Shown here piece by piece: positions 17,753 to 26,923 of a stretch of DNA of 64,000 bases; the first letter of the stretch is position 1, and every line of letters begins with the position of its first letter. The DNA is from Cellulomonas sp. APG4 (GTDB taxonomy: Bacteria; Actinomycetota; Actinomycetes; Actinomycetales; Cellulomonadaceae). Position numbers and translations under genes: made by a program. The notes beneath the pieces are model-generated. The model saw nothing but the letters and a program-made list of their open reading frames with translations, had not been told where the DNA came from and ran no database searches. The stretch is from positions 1 through 64,000 of the forward strand of contig NZ_JAACYI010000009.1 in assembly GCF_009996735.1 (NCBI RefSeq), written 5' to 3'.

Positions 17753-20700
17753 GAGCGCTCCGCGAGCCGACGCTCGAACTCCGTGTACGCCTGCCGCATG
17801 TCGGCCTCACGATCATAGCCCCCGCCAGGCTCAGCCGCACACGACCGACCATAGTCGTCCCCCGTCGACCTCAAGTCCTCCAGCCTAAACACACCGAACT
17901 GGGCTCGGTAGATCCCGATGAGTTCCTCGATGGTGAGCCCAAACCACATCGACACAATGACGTCGATTTCCAAAAGCGCCTGTCTACGGGCCCAGTCGCT
18001 CCGCAATGCTGTTTCCCACTGCCAAGTGCGACCTTGAAAGACGGGGCACTTCTCCTGCGCGGCGAGCTTCCCAGGCGGGGGCGACGTCCACCGGTCGCAG
18101 ACTGGGCTGGCAGCCCGCTCTGATGCCCACTTATCCCACAGTCCGGCGTAAGCGGCGTTGACACAATTGAGGCGAAGTACGCGCAGCGCAAATTCCTGTT
18201 CTAGCGCCCCGACCACAGGCAACCGAAGCCGAGCGAGCGTCCCACCGCGGATGTCAGAGCGCTGCGCAACACGAATCTGGAAATCAAGCGGAAGGCTTGC
18301 CAGCACACCGCAAAGTACCGCCACAGCCACAGCGGGCCAGTCTGGATGGCCCACGCTCATAAGGGCGTCGATGTGCTTCACCCCGGGGGGAAGGATTGCA
18401 GCCTGCAGAGATCGCGCGCCGGCTGTGCTGACACGCCGGCGCCACGCCACACGAAACAAGTCATCGAACCCACACGAGGGAACCTTGGGCATGGAGTCGA
18501 TAAGGCCCGCTTCGTTGACGACCTGGTAACCAGTCACCCATTCGGGCTCGGAAGGCAGATGTCGCAAGTCGACATCGAGCCAGTCACGGTGGTTACGCAT
18601 TCCAACGCCGCGCTCCTGAAGAACCGGGTTGGCTACGCCGATGTGCGGGCCCTGTAGCACAACCTTGCTCGCGTCTCGTTGGCGCACCCAACCGGACCTG
18701 ATTACGCCATGATCGACCCCGAAGGTCTCGCCGATTCCCGCCCATATGTACGGGCGCGAAGGACCAAACGCTTCGAAGCGCGGCGAACCGCCTATGATCG
18801 CGATTGCTCGGTCGACAAGGTTGTTGACCGCGAACATCAGGGGCGCCTGCTCCGGTGAAGCGCTCTCGTCGACCACCCATTCACGTAGCGCCGCGCGGTC
18901 GATCTTCCGTATGCGGGCGCGGTGAGGCCGATGATCCCAGCCGCCCTCTTCGGCCTTGATGTTTGGTGCCGCTCCGCTTCCGTCATGCGCCAAGGACCGC
19001 TCGATCACGTCCGGGTGTAACGCGAAGCAGGCATTGAGGAAGCAGGGGGAGGTGCGTGCGCGCCGATGTACGCTAATCGCGTACGCGACCCGGTTCCCGA
19101 TTTCACCGAACAGCTTGAGTTCATTCGTGAAGTGCCACAGGCGCTCGAGCCTTCGGTAGCTCTCGCCTCGGAGTTCCGCGCCAGATTCCTCCTGATACAA
19201 CGCGGCCGAGTGGATCAAGCCTGCGCGGCCACGATCCGACAGAAGGGCCCATGACCGCTCGAGGAACGATTTGTAGAGATCAGTCAGCGCTCCGGCCAGG
19301 AACGGGTAGTTTGCGCTCGCGCGCAGGAAGGACGATGAATTCGTAATTTGAGTTGCAGCCTCGAGCACCTCATCAACCTGAACCTGCGCCGCGTCCCGGG
19401 CCCATGCCCTCACCTCTGGTCGCTCATTGCCCAGAGCGACTTCTGGCGCGAACTCCGCTACCGCGATTGCGAGCTTGAACTCCTGACGGACCCAAGGCGG
19501 GTTGCCCACCTGGAGGTCGAATCCGCCGCGCGCGAAGACGGTCGCAAACTCGAGTTCCCAATGGAAGAAGCCCTGCTGTTCGGCCACCGCCTCGCACACC
19601 CGCAACCAGGGGTGCTTCTCGAGCACCGACCCGACCGGCATCGCGCTGGCGAACAGCTGGTCGGTCTGCTCATGGTCGGTGAGCTCCTCCCACGTCACGC
19701 CCGTGCTCAGCATCTGGTTGCCACCTGAGGCGGTGCGCGCCTTGCCGCTGTGCCGTCCGAGCAGCATCTGCAGGGCGTCAATCCACTGCTGCAGGCTCGG
19801 CGGCTGGATCCGCTGCACCACACCGTCGACCGTCCGCGTGGTGAGCGTGTCGGTGAGCGGCCAGAACCACAGCGCGCACCACGCGTCCATGACCCGACGC
19901 AGGCGCCGGTACGCACCCTTCGCATCGGCGAGCGCCAGCTCGATCTGCTCTCGCTGCACGGCCCCGCCTGAGGGCAGACCCTCCGCACCCCACACGGGGA
20001 TCGCGCGGCGCACCTCGCGCTCGGCGATCTCGAGCCGCTGCAGGGCGATCTGCCACAGCGCCTCGACCCGGTAGGAGAGGTCAACCAGGGCGTCGACCTG
20101 CGCCTTGGTCGGCTTGGCCTGGACGGCCGAGCGCCAACTCTTCAGCCGCGCGAGCGCCTCAGGCCCGAGCTCCTTCGCCTCCTTGGCGTCCACGGCGGAG
20201 CCCCAGCCGGGGGCGGGCAGCAGGAAGTGATGGACGCCGCCGTCGACGCCCCTTGCCAGGGCGCCGTCGCGCACGTCGTCGGCCAGGGAGGTCAGTGGGA
20301 CGTCGCGCGGCACCTCCTTGAGGTACGCCTTGGTCGTCACCTGGTCGCGCCGGAAAACCGCCCGCCGCGCGCCGATCAGGGAGTTCCCGCGCCGAAGGTG
20401 CAGCCCAAACCAAGGGGCGTCCAGCCCTTCGACCATCGTGTCGAGCCACAGCGAGATCTCGGCGAGCTCGACCGCTGTCGCGTTCAGGTCGACCCCATAG
20501 ACGTTGTGCAGCGCGAGGTAGGCCTTGACCTCCTGGAGCCGCCGCGGGTACTCGTCCGGGTCGATCCGCTCGCCGAGCTCCTTCTGCCGTCGCTGGAGAT
20601 ACTGCTCCGCGAGCTGGCGCACGGCCTCGATAGCGAACGCACCCGAGCCCAGAGCCGGCTCGCACACGCTCAGCTCGAGTACCTCGGCCGCCGTCGTCGT

Positions 20701-22356
20701 TGTGCCGTCCTGGTCGAGCAGCTCCTCGAGCGCCTGCCCCACCGTGAACCGGGTGAGCACCTCGGGGGTGTAGTACGAGGCCGACTGCTGGCGCTCCCGG
20801 CCGGCGAGCCGGTAGACGAACGTGCCGCGCTCGTGCAGCACCGGACGTTCCTCACCGGTGGCGGGATCCTTGACCCGAACGAAGTCCTTGGCGTCGATGC
20901 CCTCGGCTCGCTCGACCGGAACCACCCATGAGCCCTTGCTCGGGTCGCCGCCCTTGGCGACCTCGTAGAGATCAGTCTCCGCGAAGAAGCCGGTGTACGA
21001 CATGAGGCCCTCGTAGACCGCGCCCAGCTGGTTGATGCCGAGCTCGGCATAGGAGATGAAGCCGCGGTCCCGGCCACGGGACTCCTTGCTCAGCAGCAGG
21101 TGGCTCAGCACCTGTTGGAGCGCGACGTTGCTCATGCCCACCGTGTCGATGTGGGCCGTGGCCTGCGGGGTGAAGAGGTCCGCGCGCAGCGAGTTGAACG
21201 TGAGCCCGGCGTTCGTCGTCGAGTCGCCGTCGGCGGTCACGGTCCGTTTCGGGCTGTGCCCGCGGTCGACCAGGCGGAACAGCACGCCCAGGGACTCGTA
21301 GAGGTGCGTGCCCTCGCGGGACTGCGGCGTCGCAAGCTCGACCTGCACGAGCTCTCGCAGGCGGTCGAGGCTGTAGCCCTGCGCGTACTCGGGCTCGTTG
21401 ACCGGCAGCACCCCGAGCTCCGGGGACGCCTCGGCGTAGAGCAGGAAGAGGATCCGGTAGAGAAACCGCAGCGACTGTGTCGCGAGCACCTGGGCCTGGT
21501 CCTGCGGCAGCGGCTCGAGCCCCTGGGCCGCACGCCGCGCGACGACGTCGTTCGCCAGGATCTCGATGGAGAGCCTGACCCCCTCGCGCAGGTCCTTCGA
21601 GACCCCGACGGTGTGCTTGACGGACTCCTCGAGCACCCCGTGCCACCACAGGTCTCCGTCGGCGTCCGGGGCGATGGACTCCGCGCTCAGGCACGTGAGC
21701 GCACGGTCGATCTCCCCGCCGCGCTTCGCCTCGTTGCGCTCGCACACCAGCTGGAGGTCGACGGCGAGGTAGCGACCCTCGGCCCACCGCTCCTGCTCGG
21801 CGAGCAGCGCCCAGCGCCCGGCGAGCACCAGGACCAGGGACGGCGCGCCCTCGGCGACGAAGAGTGCCGAGACCAGGCGGGCGGCCGAGGTGATCGGCTC
21901 ACCGTCGGCGAGCTCGACCGGGTCGGCGAGCGTGCGACCGTCCTTGGCGAGCAGGTCCTCGACGCTTCCCACGGCCGTCGCGTGGACCACGGCAAGCGGA
22001 GCGCCCTCGGTGATGCCGGGGGCGGAGACCCGGAGCACCGGGCCGTCCTGGTCGAGGCGTCGGCCGTGGCCGGCGAGGCCCAGGACCTCGACCACGCGGC
22101 GGTGGACGTCCTCGGTCGCGGCGCGCTTGGTGGCCGGGTCCTCGTGCTCGTCGAGGCTCGCAAGGTCCACCTCAAGGCGGGCTCGCGCCTCGGTGAACCG
22201 TGAGCGCGCCGTCGGGCGTCCCTCTGCCGCCTCCTCATCCCACTGCTTGCGACGCTCGAGAACCTTCGCCTGGAAGGACTGCGAGCGCGCCTCGGTGGTG
22301 AAGTAGTGCTCGCTGATCCACGCCTCGCCGACAACGATCGCGTCCGACCCGCTCAT
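17749..22356 (-). CDS. Eco57I/PglX-type N6-adenine DNA methyltransferase (DrmMI-like)
   Basis: 1535 residues. A long N-terminal region (1 to about 500) precedes the methyltransferase core. Motif I (SAM binding) is CEPALGSGAFAIEAVRQLAE near 563, the next strand VYGVDLNATAVELAEISLWL follows, and the catalytic motif IV NPPW is in LQVGNPPWVRQEFK near 950. NPPW/NPPY marks adenine-N6 enzymes. Residues about 950-1535 should be the target-recognition part. Size and organisation match PglX and DISARM DrmMI, and the gene directly follows a DrmD-like gene as in class 1 DISARM. The DNA encoding the target-recognition part is poorer in G+C than the rest (31/60 at 19321-19380 against 42/60 at 20701-20760), suggesting a swapped module. 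Four-base overlaps at both ends (ATGA). Confidence 0.85.
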   Translation of the reverse strand: MSGSDAIVVGEAWISEHYFTTEARSQSFQAKVLERRKQWDEEAAEGRPTARSRFTEARARLEVDLASLDEHEDPATKRAATEDVHRRVVEVLGLAGHGRRLDQDGPVLRVSAPGITEGAPLAVVHATAVGSVEDLLAKDGRTLADPVELADGEPITSAARLVSALFVAEGAPSLVLVLAGRWALLAEQERWAEGRYLAVDLQLVCERNEAKRGGEIDRALTCLSAESIAPDADGDLWWHGVLEESVKHTVGVSKDLREGVRLSIEILANDVVARRAAQGLEPLPQDQAQVLATQSLRFLYRILFLLYAEASPELGVLPVNEPEYAQGYSLDRLRELVQVELATPQSREGTHLYESLGVLFRLVDRGHSPKRTVTADGDSTTNAGLTFNSLRADLFTPQATAHIDTVGMSNVALQQVLSHLLLSKESRGRDRGFISYAELGINQLGAVYEGLMSYTGFFAETDLYEVAKGGDPSKGSWVVPVERAEGIDAKDFVRVKDPATGEERPVLHERGTFVYRLAGRERQQSASYYTPEVLTRFTVGQALEELLDQDGTTTTAAEVLELSVCEPALGSGAFAIEAVRQLAEQYLQRRQKELGERIDPDEYPRRLQEVKAYLALHNVYGVDLNATAVELAEISLWLDTMVEGLDAPWFGLHLRRGNSLIGARRAVFRRDQVTTKAYLKEVPRDVPLTSLADDVRDGALARGVDGGVHHFLLPAPGWGSAVDAKEAKELGPEALARLKSWRSAVQAKPTKAQVDALVDLSYRVEALWQIALQRLEIAEREVRRAIPVWGAEGLPSGGAVQREQIELALADAKGAYRRLRRVMDAWCALWFWPLTDTLTTRTVDGVVQRIQPPSLQQWIDALQMLLGRHSGKARTASGGNQMLSTGVTWEELTDHEQTDQLFASAMPVGSVLEKHPWLRVCEAVAEQQGFFHWELEFATVFARGGFDLQVGNPPWVRQEFKLAIAVAEFAPEVALGNERPEVRAWARDAAQVQVDEVLEAATQITNSSSFLRASANYPFLAGALTDLYKSFLERSWALLSDRGRAGLIHSAALYQEESGAELRGESYRRLERLWHFTNELKLFGEIGNRVAYAISVHRRARTSPCFLNACFALHPDVIERSLAHDGSGAAPNIKAEEGGWDHRPHRARIRKIDRAALREWVVDESASPEQAPLMFAVNNLVDRAIAIIGGSPRFEAFGPSRPYIWAGIGETFGVDHGVIRSGWVRQRDASKVVLQGPHIGVANPVLQERGVGMRNHRDWLDVDLRHLPSEPEWVTGYQVVNEAGLIDSMPKVPSCGFDDLFRVAWRRRVSTAGARSLQAAILPPGVKHIDALMSVGHPDWPAVAVAVLCGVLASLPLDFQIRVAQRSDIRGGTLARLRLPVVGALEQEFALRVLRLNCVNAAYAGLWDKWASERAASPVCDRWTSPPPGKLAAQEKCPVFQGRTWQWETALRSDWARRQALLEIDVIVSMWFGLTIEELIGIYRAQFGVFRLEDLRSTGDDYGRSCAAEPGGGYDREADMRQAYTEFERRLAERS

Positions 22357-25247
22357 GCCCGACCCTCCTGAGGAACCACGACCAGCAGCGGACGCACCAG
22401 CTGCCGGTCCGGGCTCATCGCCGCGACCAGCTCACGCTCCTGCTCGACGCTCACGCGCCGCTGCTTGAGCTCGCTGCGCTGGAACAGCACGTCCGCGTCG
22501 CGCTCCCACTGGTCGAGGCGGCGCGTCCAGTCCTCGACCCGCTGCGCGACCTCCGCCTCGGCTGCGGCGAAGAGGTCGCGCATCTGCGCGCGGGACCGCT
22601 CAACCGCCGGGGCGACGAGGGCCGTCAGCGCGTCGACGTCACTCACCGCGCCAGGGTTGCTACGCAGACCGGTCCAGCCGAGGCTCGCAAGCGCGCTCGC
22701 CGCTGACTCATGCGGGCTGATGAGCACGAAGGACGGCGACGTTAGGTCGGGGAACTCGGCCGTCAGCCAGGAGGCCGCGACCACCTGGCCGCGACGGTTG
22801 GTGAGCGTTCCGAGCAGGAGGACCGTCGGGCTCTCGACGTCGCCGCGCACGGCGAACACCTCGTTGCGGCCTAGCTTGGCGAGGGCGCGGTCAGATGCCC
22901 ACTCGAGCACCGGGTGCAGCGGGCTCAGGTAGTGCGCCTCGGGCCAGCTCGAGTCGCTCTGATCCGAGAGTGCCGAGGCGAGGCTGGCCTTGCCGACCGT
23001 GGGCGTGGTCGCGAGGGTGAGCAGCTCGGTGACCTTGCGATCGGCGAGGTAGGACTGCGGGAGCACCTCGAGGCGCTGGACGAGGTCACGTGGCGGCACG
23101 AGCTCGGCCTTGCCGTAGCCCTGGTGATGACGCCAGGCCACGCTCTCCTTGCCGGGCTTGGCCGACGGGTCGAGGAACGCCGCATGCAGCGCCTCCTCGA
23201 GGTAGGTGACCTCGTCCGGATAGAGGCCGGAACCCGCCGTCGTGCCCGGTGGGCTTGCCGGCGCCGGCTGTGTGGACTGCGCGGCCGGGGCGTCGAAGAG
23301 GCGGAAGAACAGACCTGTGAGGTCGTCACCCTCCGCGACCTCTTCGACCGAGCGGACGACGTCGTCGAGGTCCTTGCTGCCCGCGAGGACCTTGCGGATC
23401 GCGTCCTCCTCACGGCCGACGTCGTACGTGCCCATGAGCGAGGCGACATCGCCGAGGGCGGTGTGCGCCTCGTGCTCCTTCTCGACCAGACGCGCGAGCA
23501 CGCGGACATCACCCGAGAACCGCTCGCTCGCCGGGTCCAGGAGCAACGTCGTGATCTGCGGCGGGTGCTTCTGCCCGTACCGGTCGATGCGCCCGTTGCG
23601 CTGCTCGATGCGGATGAGGCTCCACGGGATGTCGAAGTGGATGAGCTCGTGGCACTGGGCGTGCAGGTTGACGCCCTCCGAAGCGACGTCGCCTGTGACC
23701 AGCACGCGCACGTCGGCGTGCTGCTGCTTGAACGCCTCCACGATGCGCTGCTGCTCGTCGTCCGGGAGCCCACCGTGCATCACCTCGACTGCCGCGGCGG
23801 GCATCCCGAGATCCTTGGGCAGATGCTCCTGGAGCCACCGGAGGGTCGCGATGCGCTCGGCGAAGACGACGGCGCGGGTTGAGGACCCCTTGCGCACCCC
23901 GATCTGCCGCAGGTGCTCGACGAGCCTCGTGTACTTGGCGGACGGCTGCGCCAGCGCCTGCTCGGTGAGCTCGAGCAGCCTCGCGAGCGCAGCACGCTCG
24001 TCGTCGGCCGCCTGACCCGCACCGAGGCGACCGCGGCGCTCGACGATCGTCTGCCGCAGCGCGGCCGGGGAGGAGAGGAAGGCCTTCGCGAGGGTCCAGG
24101 GGAAGAGCGAAGCGTTCTGACCTGAGTACGGGCTGCGACCGCCGACGGGGTGGAGCCACACCTCGTCGAGCTCGCGGGCGATCGCGTCCTCCGCCGGCGT
24201 CGCGGGGACGAGGACGTTCTGCGGCGGCTTGCGCTCCGCCCAGTCCGCACCGACCACCTGGGCGACCTCCGGGCTGTGCCGGTGGCGACGGATGACGAGC
24301 CGCTCGACCTCCTGGGGCACGAGGTCGCCGTCGGGCCGCACAGCCGAGGGATCCAGGAGGCGGATGAGTTCGGCGAACGAATCCGCCTTGCCGTTGTGCG
24401 GAGTGGCCGACGCGAGGATCAGCGCGTCGGAGTTGCGGGCCAAGAGACGTGCGAGCCGGTTGTTGAGCGTCGCCGAGTTCGAGAGGTTGTGGGACTCGTC
24501 GATCACGACGGCGTCCCAGCGCTGCTTCGACAAGTGCGCGACGTACCTGTCCGACTTGAGCGTGTCGATCGAGATGATCACGCGGCGGTAGAACGTGAAC
24601 GGGTTGCGGGTGGCCGGGAGCTTCTGCCGAACCCGCTGGATGCCGGCCGAGTCCAGGCGGACGAACGGGAGCGCGAACCGCGACCACATCTCGTGCTGCA
24701 TCTGCTCGAGCACGTGGCGCGGCGTCACGATGAGGATGCGGTCACCGCGACCACGGCGGACGAGCTCGGAGAGGATCATGCCGATCTCGAGCGTCTTGCC
24801 CAGGCCCACAGCGTCCGCCAGGAGGATGCGCGGGCGGAGGTTCGCCGGGTCCAGCGCCTTGCGCACCGCTGACTGCTGGTAGCTCAGACCGTCCGCGAGC
24901 GCGCGGGTCGAGACCGTGAGAGACGGATCCGCGAGGGGGACCGCAGTCTTGCGGATGGTCGACTCGAGCCACAGGCGCGCCTTGCGGTACTTCGGGCTGT
25001 CGTCGGGGACGACCTTGGCCTTCGCCGGATCGAGCGGATGGACGTCGTCGAGGCTCGTGTAGAACCGCGCCTCGGTCTCGCGGACCAGCTCGCCGAGCCC
25101 TTGCGCCGTGACGAGCAGGCCGTCAGCCGTCTCCTCGGTCGCGGTGACCAGCCACTCCTCATCGCGGACCACGACCACCGAGCCGGGGGCGATCGTGTCA
25201 GCCGGGCTCGCTCCGGCGGGCCGGTGCTCGTCGGTCACTGCCGTCAT
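22353..25247 (-). CDS. SNF2-family helicase/translocase, DrmD-like
   Basis: 964 residues. A small N-terminal beta domain (PGSVVVVRDEEWLVTATEET, about 20-75) precedes an SNF2 core with Walker A ILLADAVGLGKTLEIGMIL near 142, DEAD-type box VVIDESHNLSNSATLNNRLA near 246 and ILASATPHNGKADSFAELIR near 285. The C-terminal helicase half has VTGDVASEGVNLHAQCHELI and RIEQRNGRIDRYGQKHPPQI near 549. A charged coiled coil closes the protein (about 895-955). The layout matches DISARM class 1 DrmD and RapA-like translocases. It is the first gene of the six-gene operon; its stop overlaps the methyltransferase start. A good Shine-Dalgarno is not evident, so the exact start is less certain than the rest. Confidence 0.82.
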   Translation of the reverse strand: MTAVTDEHRPAGASPADTIAPGSVVVVRDEEWLVTATEETADGLLVTAQGLGELVRETEARFYTSLDDVHPLDPAKAKVVPDDSPKYRKARLWLESTIRKTAVPLADPSLTVSTRALADGLSYQQSAVRKALDPANLRPRILLADAVGLGKTLEIGMILSELVRRGRGDRILIVTPRHVLEQMQHEMWSRFALPFVRLDSAGIQRVRQKLPATRNPFTFYRRVIISIDTLKSDRYVAHLSKQRWDAVVIDESHNLSNSATLNNRLARLLARNSDALILASATPHNGKADSFAELIRLLDPSAVRPDGDLVPQEVERLVIRRHRHSPEVAQVVGADWAERKPPQNVLVPATPAEDAIARELDEVWLHPVGGRSPYSGQNASLFPWTLAKAFLSSPAALRQTIVERRGRLGAGQAADDERAALARLLELTEQALAQPSAKYTRLVEHLRQIGVRKGSSTRAVVFAERIATLRWLQEHLPKDLGMPAAAVEVMHGGLPDDEQQRIVEAFKQQHADVRVLVTGDVASEGVNLHAQCHELIHFDIPWSLIRIEQRNGRIDRYGQKHPPQITTLLLDPASERFSGDVRVLARLVEKEHEAHTALGDVASLMGTYDVGREEDAIRKVLAGSKDLDDVVRSVEEVAEGDDLTGLFFRLFDAPAAQSTQPAPASPPGTTAGSGLYPDEVTYLEEALHAAFLDPSAKPGKESVAWRHHQGYGKAELVPPRDLVQRLEVLPQSYLADRKVTELLTLATTPTVGKASLASALSDQSDSSWPEAHYLSPLHPVLEWASDRALAKLGRNEVFAVRGDVESPTVLLLGTLTNRRGQVVAASWLTAEFPDLTSPSFVLISPHESAASALASLGWTGLRSNPGAVSDVDALTALVAPAVERSRAQMRDLFAAAEAEVAQRVEDWTRRLDQWERDADVLFQRSELKQRRVSVEQERELVAAMSPDRQLVRPLLVVVPQEGRA

Positions 25248-25357
25248 TGCCGTGAAGCCCCTGTCGATCGTCCTGCGGTGGCTGCGTGCAGCCTGTCACT
25301 CCGTGCTCTGTTGTGTCATCGGCGTGGGTGGGGTGAGACCTGAGGGGCCGCCGCCCA

Positions 25358-25471
25358 TCAGGGGACTGCGCCGACGCTCGACCTGAGTCGGACGAGGACC
25401 TGGAGCAGCCTGAAGGCCGGGGCGCTCGTTGGGCGCTCGTCTGCGCGAGCGACGGCGAGCAGCTCGTTCAC
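25358..25471 (-). CDS. possible 37-residue small protein
   Basis: A GTG at 25471 opens a short frame beginning MNELLAVARADERPTSAPAF and ending at a TGA at 25358-25360. A GAGGTG lies about five bases upstream and the start falls ten bases after the stop of the preceding frameshifted gene. The leucine- and arginine-rich C-terminal half could be helical. No family is recognised. It is too short for codon statistics and may be chance. Confidence 0.25.
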   Translation of the reverse strand: MNELLAVARADERPTSAPAFRLLQVLVRLRSSVGAVP

Positions 25472-25480
25472 AGCGTCACC

Positions 25481-25756
25481 TCAGCGATCATTGATGGCGC
25501 ACTCCAGCGCTGTGCCTCGCTGACTCAGATCCCTCGTCACCTCGTCGAAGGCTCGGGACACGGGCCCGCCGTAGTCCATCCTCTCGAGGTGCGTCGTCAC
25601 CCCCGCGAAGTTGACCCGACGGGGTTCGCCAGATGCATTCCGGTGACGTCAGCCCTCCCTGCTCGCCGTCCACGTACGTGAGGAACATGACGAGATCGCA
25701 GCCCTCGACGTAGCGCAGGTTCGGCCGACGAGGTTCTCGCCGATGTCCCCAGTCAT
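25481..25756 (-). pseudogene. frameshifted small gene of unknown family
   Basis: An ATG at 25756 with a G-rich leader starts MTGDIGENLVG, immediately after the HhH gene stop. In the next frame is convincing protein sequence, NLRYVEGCDLVMFLTYVDG and EQGGLTSPECIW. Back in the first frame is VNFAGVTTHLERMDYGG and SRAFDEVTRDLSQRGTALEC, ending at TGA 25481-25483. A base lost near 25720 and a compensating change near 25615-25645 would restore one protein of about 90 residues. I recognise no family. Either the gene is decaying or the assembly has indels. Confidence 0.5.
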
Positions 25757-25758
25757 CG

Positions 25759-26343
25759 CTAGCCCCCCTTCCCACCCAGCGTGAACAGTGCGAGGTCGAG
25801 GTCGCGAGGTACCCACGACCGTGCGGGACCGGCGGGTGCGTCAGCGAGGAGCGCATCGAGACGCGCCATGTACCCGCTGTACACGCCGACCGGGGTGAGG
25901 GGGACGCCCAAGGTCTTGAAGCCCTCGACCACCCGACGGTCGTACACAGCCATGCGTTGGGGGGCCGCCGCCGTCAGGACCGCCGACGCCAAGGCCGGAC
26001 CAGAGGCGAATCCGGGTAGCTCAAGCAGGGCTTCGCGCCCCGCCCTTGCAGCATCTTCGAGCGAGAGCGTCCGGTCGGTCACGAGCTCGATCGCGCGGGC
26101 CGTGGCCATGCGCACCACAGCATCCGGGACTGCGTGAAGCCGCGCTGCCCACCGCGCACTGGCGTTGATCCGCTTCCAGAAGACGAGGGCACCGATGCCA
26201 GCTTTGCCGAGAGAACCACGGGCCTGGATCGAGGAGGCGACCTCGTGGAGCACCTCGTCGTAGTACGGGGACACGCGCGCATCGCACGCAGCTCGCGCCT
26301 CGATCAGGCGTGGCCACGGGTCGAGATCGGAACCGTGCGTCAT
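25759..26343 (-). CDS. helix-hairpin-helix DNA glycosylase-like (OGG-fold) protein
   Basis: 194 residues, all-helical. The segment LLELPGFASGPALASAVLTA (about 106-125) looks like the Leu-Pro-Gly-x-Gly helix-hairpin-helix of base-excision glycosylases, followed by QRMAVYDRRVVEGFKTLG, where such proteins carry the catalytic Asp after a Val/Tyr pair. The N-terminal half (VLHEVASSIQARGSLGKAGI, LVFWKRINAS) fits related proteins seen in defence islands. Base-excision activity is an inference; it could be a DNA-binding relic. The ATG overlaps the stop of the upstream gene (ATGA at 26340-26343), placing it in the PLD-helicase operon. Confidence 0.55.
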   Translation of the reverse strand: MTHGSDLDPWPRLIEARAACDARVSPYYDEVLHEVASSIQARGSLGKAGIGALVFWKRINASARWAARLHAVPDAVVRMATARAIELVTDRTLSLEDAARAGREALLELPGFASGPALASAVLTAAAPQRMAVYDRRVVEGFKTLGVPLTPVGVYSGYMARLDALLADAPAGPARSWVPRDLDLALFTLGGKGG

Positions 26344-26861
26344 CGCGGTCCCTTGGTCTCTCGGGCGCTTTCCTGAGGGCCTTCGCCACCGCTCTCCGGC
26401 AAGCCCGGGGTCTCGTCCTCCGCTCGCTCGTCCTCGGGAAGCAGCGAGAGGAATGCCTCAGCCACCAAGGCGTCAGTCCGCTTCGCCACCTGCGCGAGCA
26501 TGCGCCTCCTGGTTCGGCCCGTTTGCGCAGTTGCGAGCTCGAGCGCGCGCTCGATGCTCGCTGCCCGCTCGAGCCAGTCGCCTCCAACGACTGTGGCGCC
26601 ATCACCAGACGCGGCCGCCTGCTCCTCGGCGATGCGGCGGACCGTGTCGAGGGTCGCGCGCACACGGGCTTCCGCACTGCGCTTCTTCTGTGCTGCGAGG
26701 AAGCTGTCCCGCCAGTCGTTGAACCGCTCACGAGCCCCGTCCGATACGCCTGGGTGCTCCTTGATGAATCGGTCCACCTGCTCGAACGCTGCACTCACCA
26801 ACGGCCAGTACTTCACGAGGAACTCCCAGACCACCTTCGTGATCAGGATGAAGTTCGCCAT
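26340..26861 (-). CDS. small coiled-coil protein with hydrophobic N-terminus, unknown function
   Basis: 173 residues. The N-terminus ANFILITKVVWEFLVKYWPL is hydrophobic and could be a membrane-associated helix. A charged helical stretch follows (about 45-135, RFNDWRDSFLAAQKKRSAEA), then an acidic, disordered tail. No family is recognised. I chose the ATG at 26861, six bases after an AGGGAGAG, rather than the in-frame TTG at 26867, which touches that site. It lies 62 bases after the helicase stop and overlaps the glycosylase-like gene by four bases. Its position suggests an accessory subunit of the helicase-PLD cassette. Confidence 0.6.
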   Translation of the reverse strand: MANFILITKVVWEFLVKYWPLVSAAFEQVDRFIKEHPGVSDGARERFNDWRDSFLAAQKKRSAEARVRATLDTVRRIAEEQAAASGDGATVVGGDWLERAASIERALELATAQTGRTRRRMLAQVAKRTDALVAEAFLSLLPEDERAEDETPGLPESGGEGPQESARETKGPR

Positions 26862-26923
26862 CGCCAACTCTCCCTAGCTATCGCTTCTCCTCGACCGCAC
26901 TCGTCGCGCGACCGTCCGACCGT

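Noticed and set aside
1312-25247. BREX, Druantia or Zorya assignment of the six-gene operon
   Set aside because: No PglZ, BrxC/BrxL, DruH or ZorA/ZorB-like genes are present. A PglX-like methyltransferase and a DUF1998 helicase alone are not enough; DISARM-related fits better.
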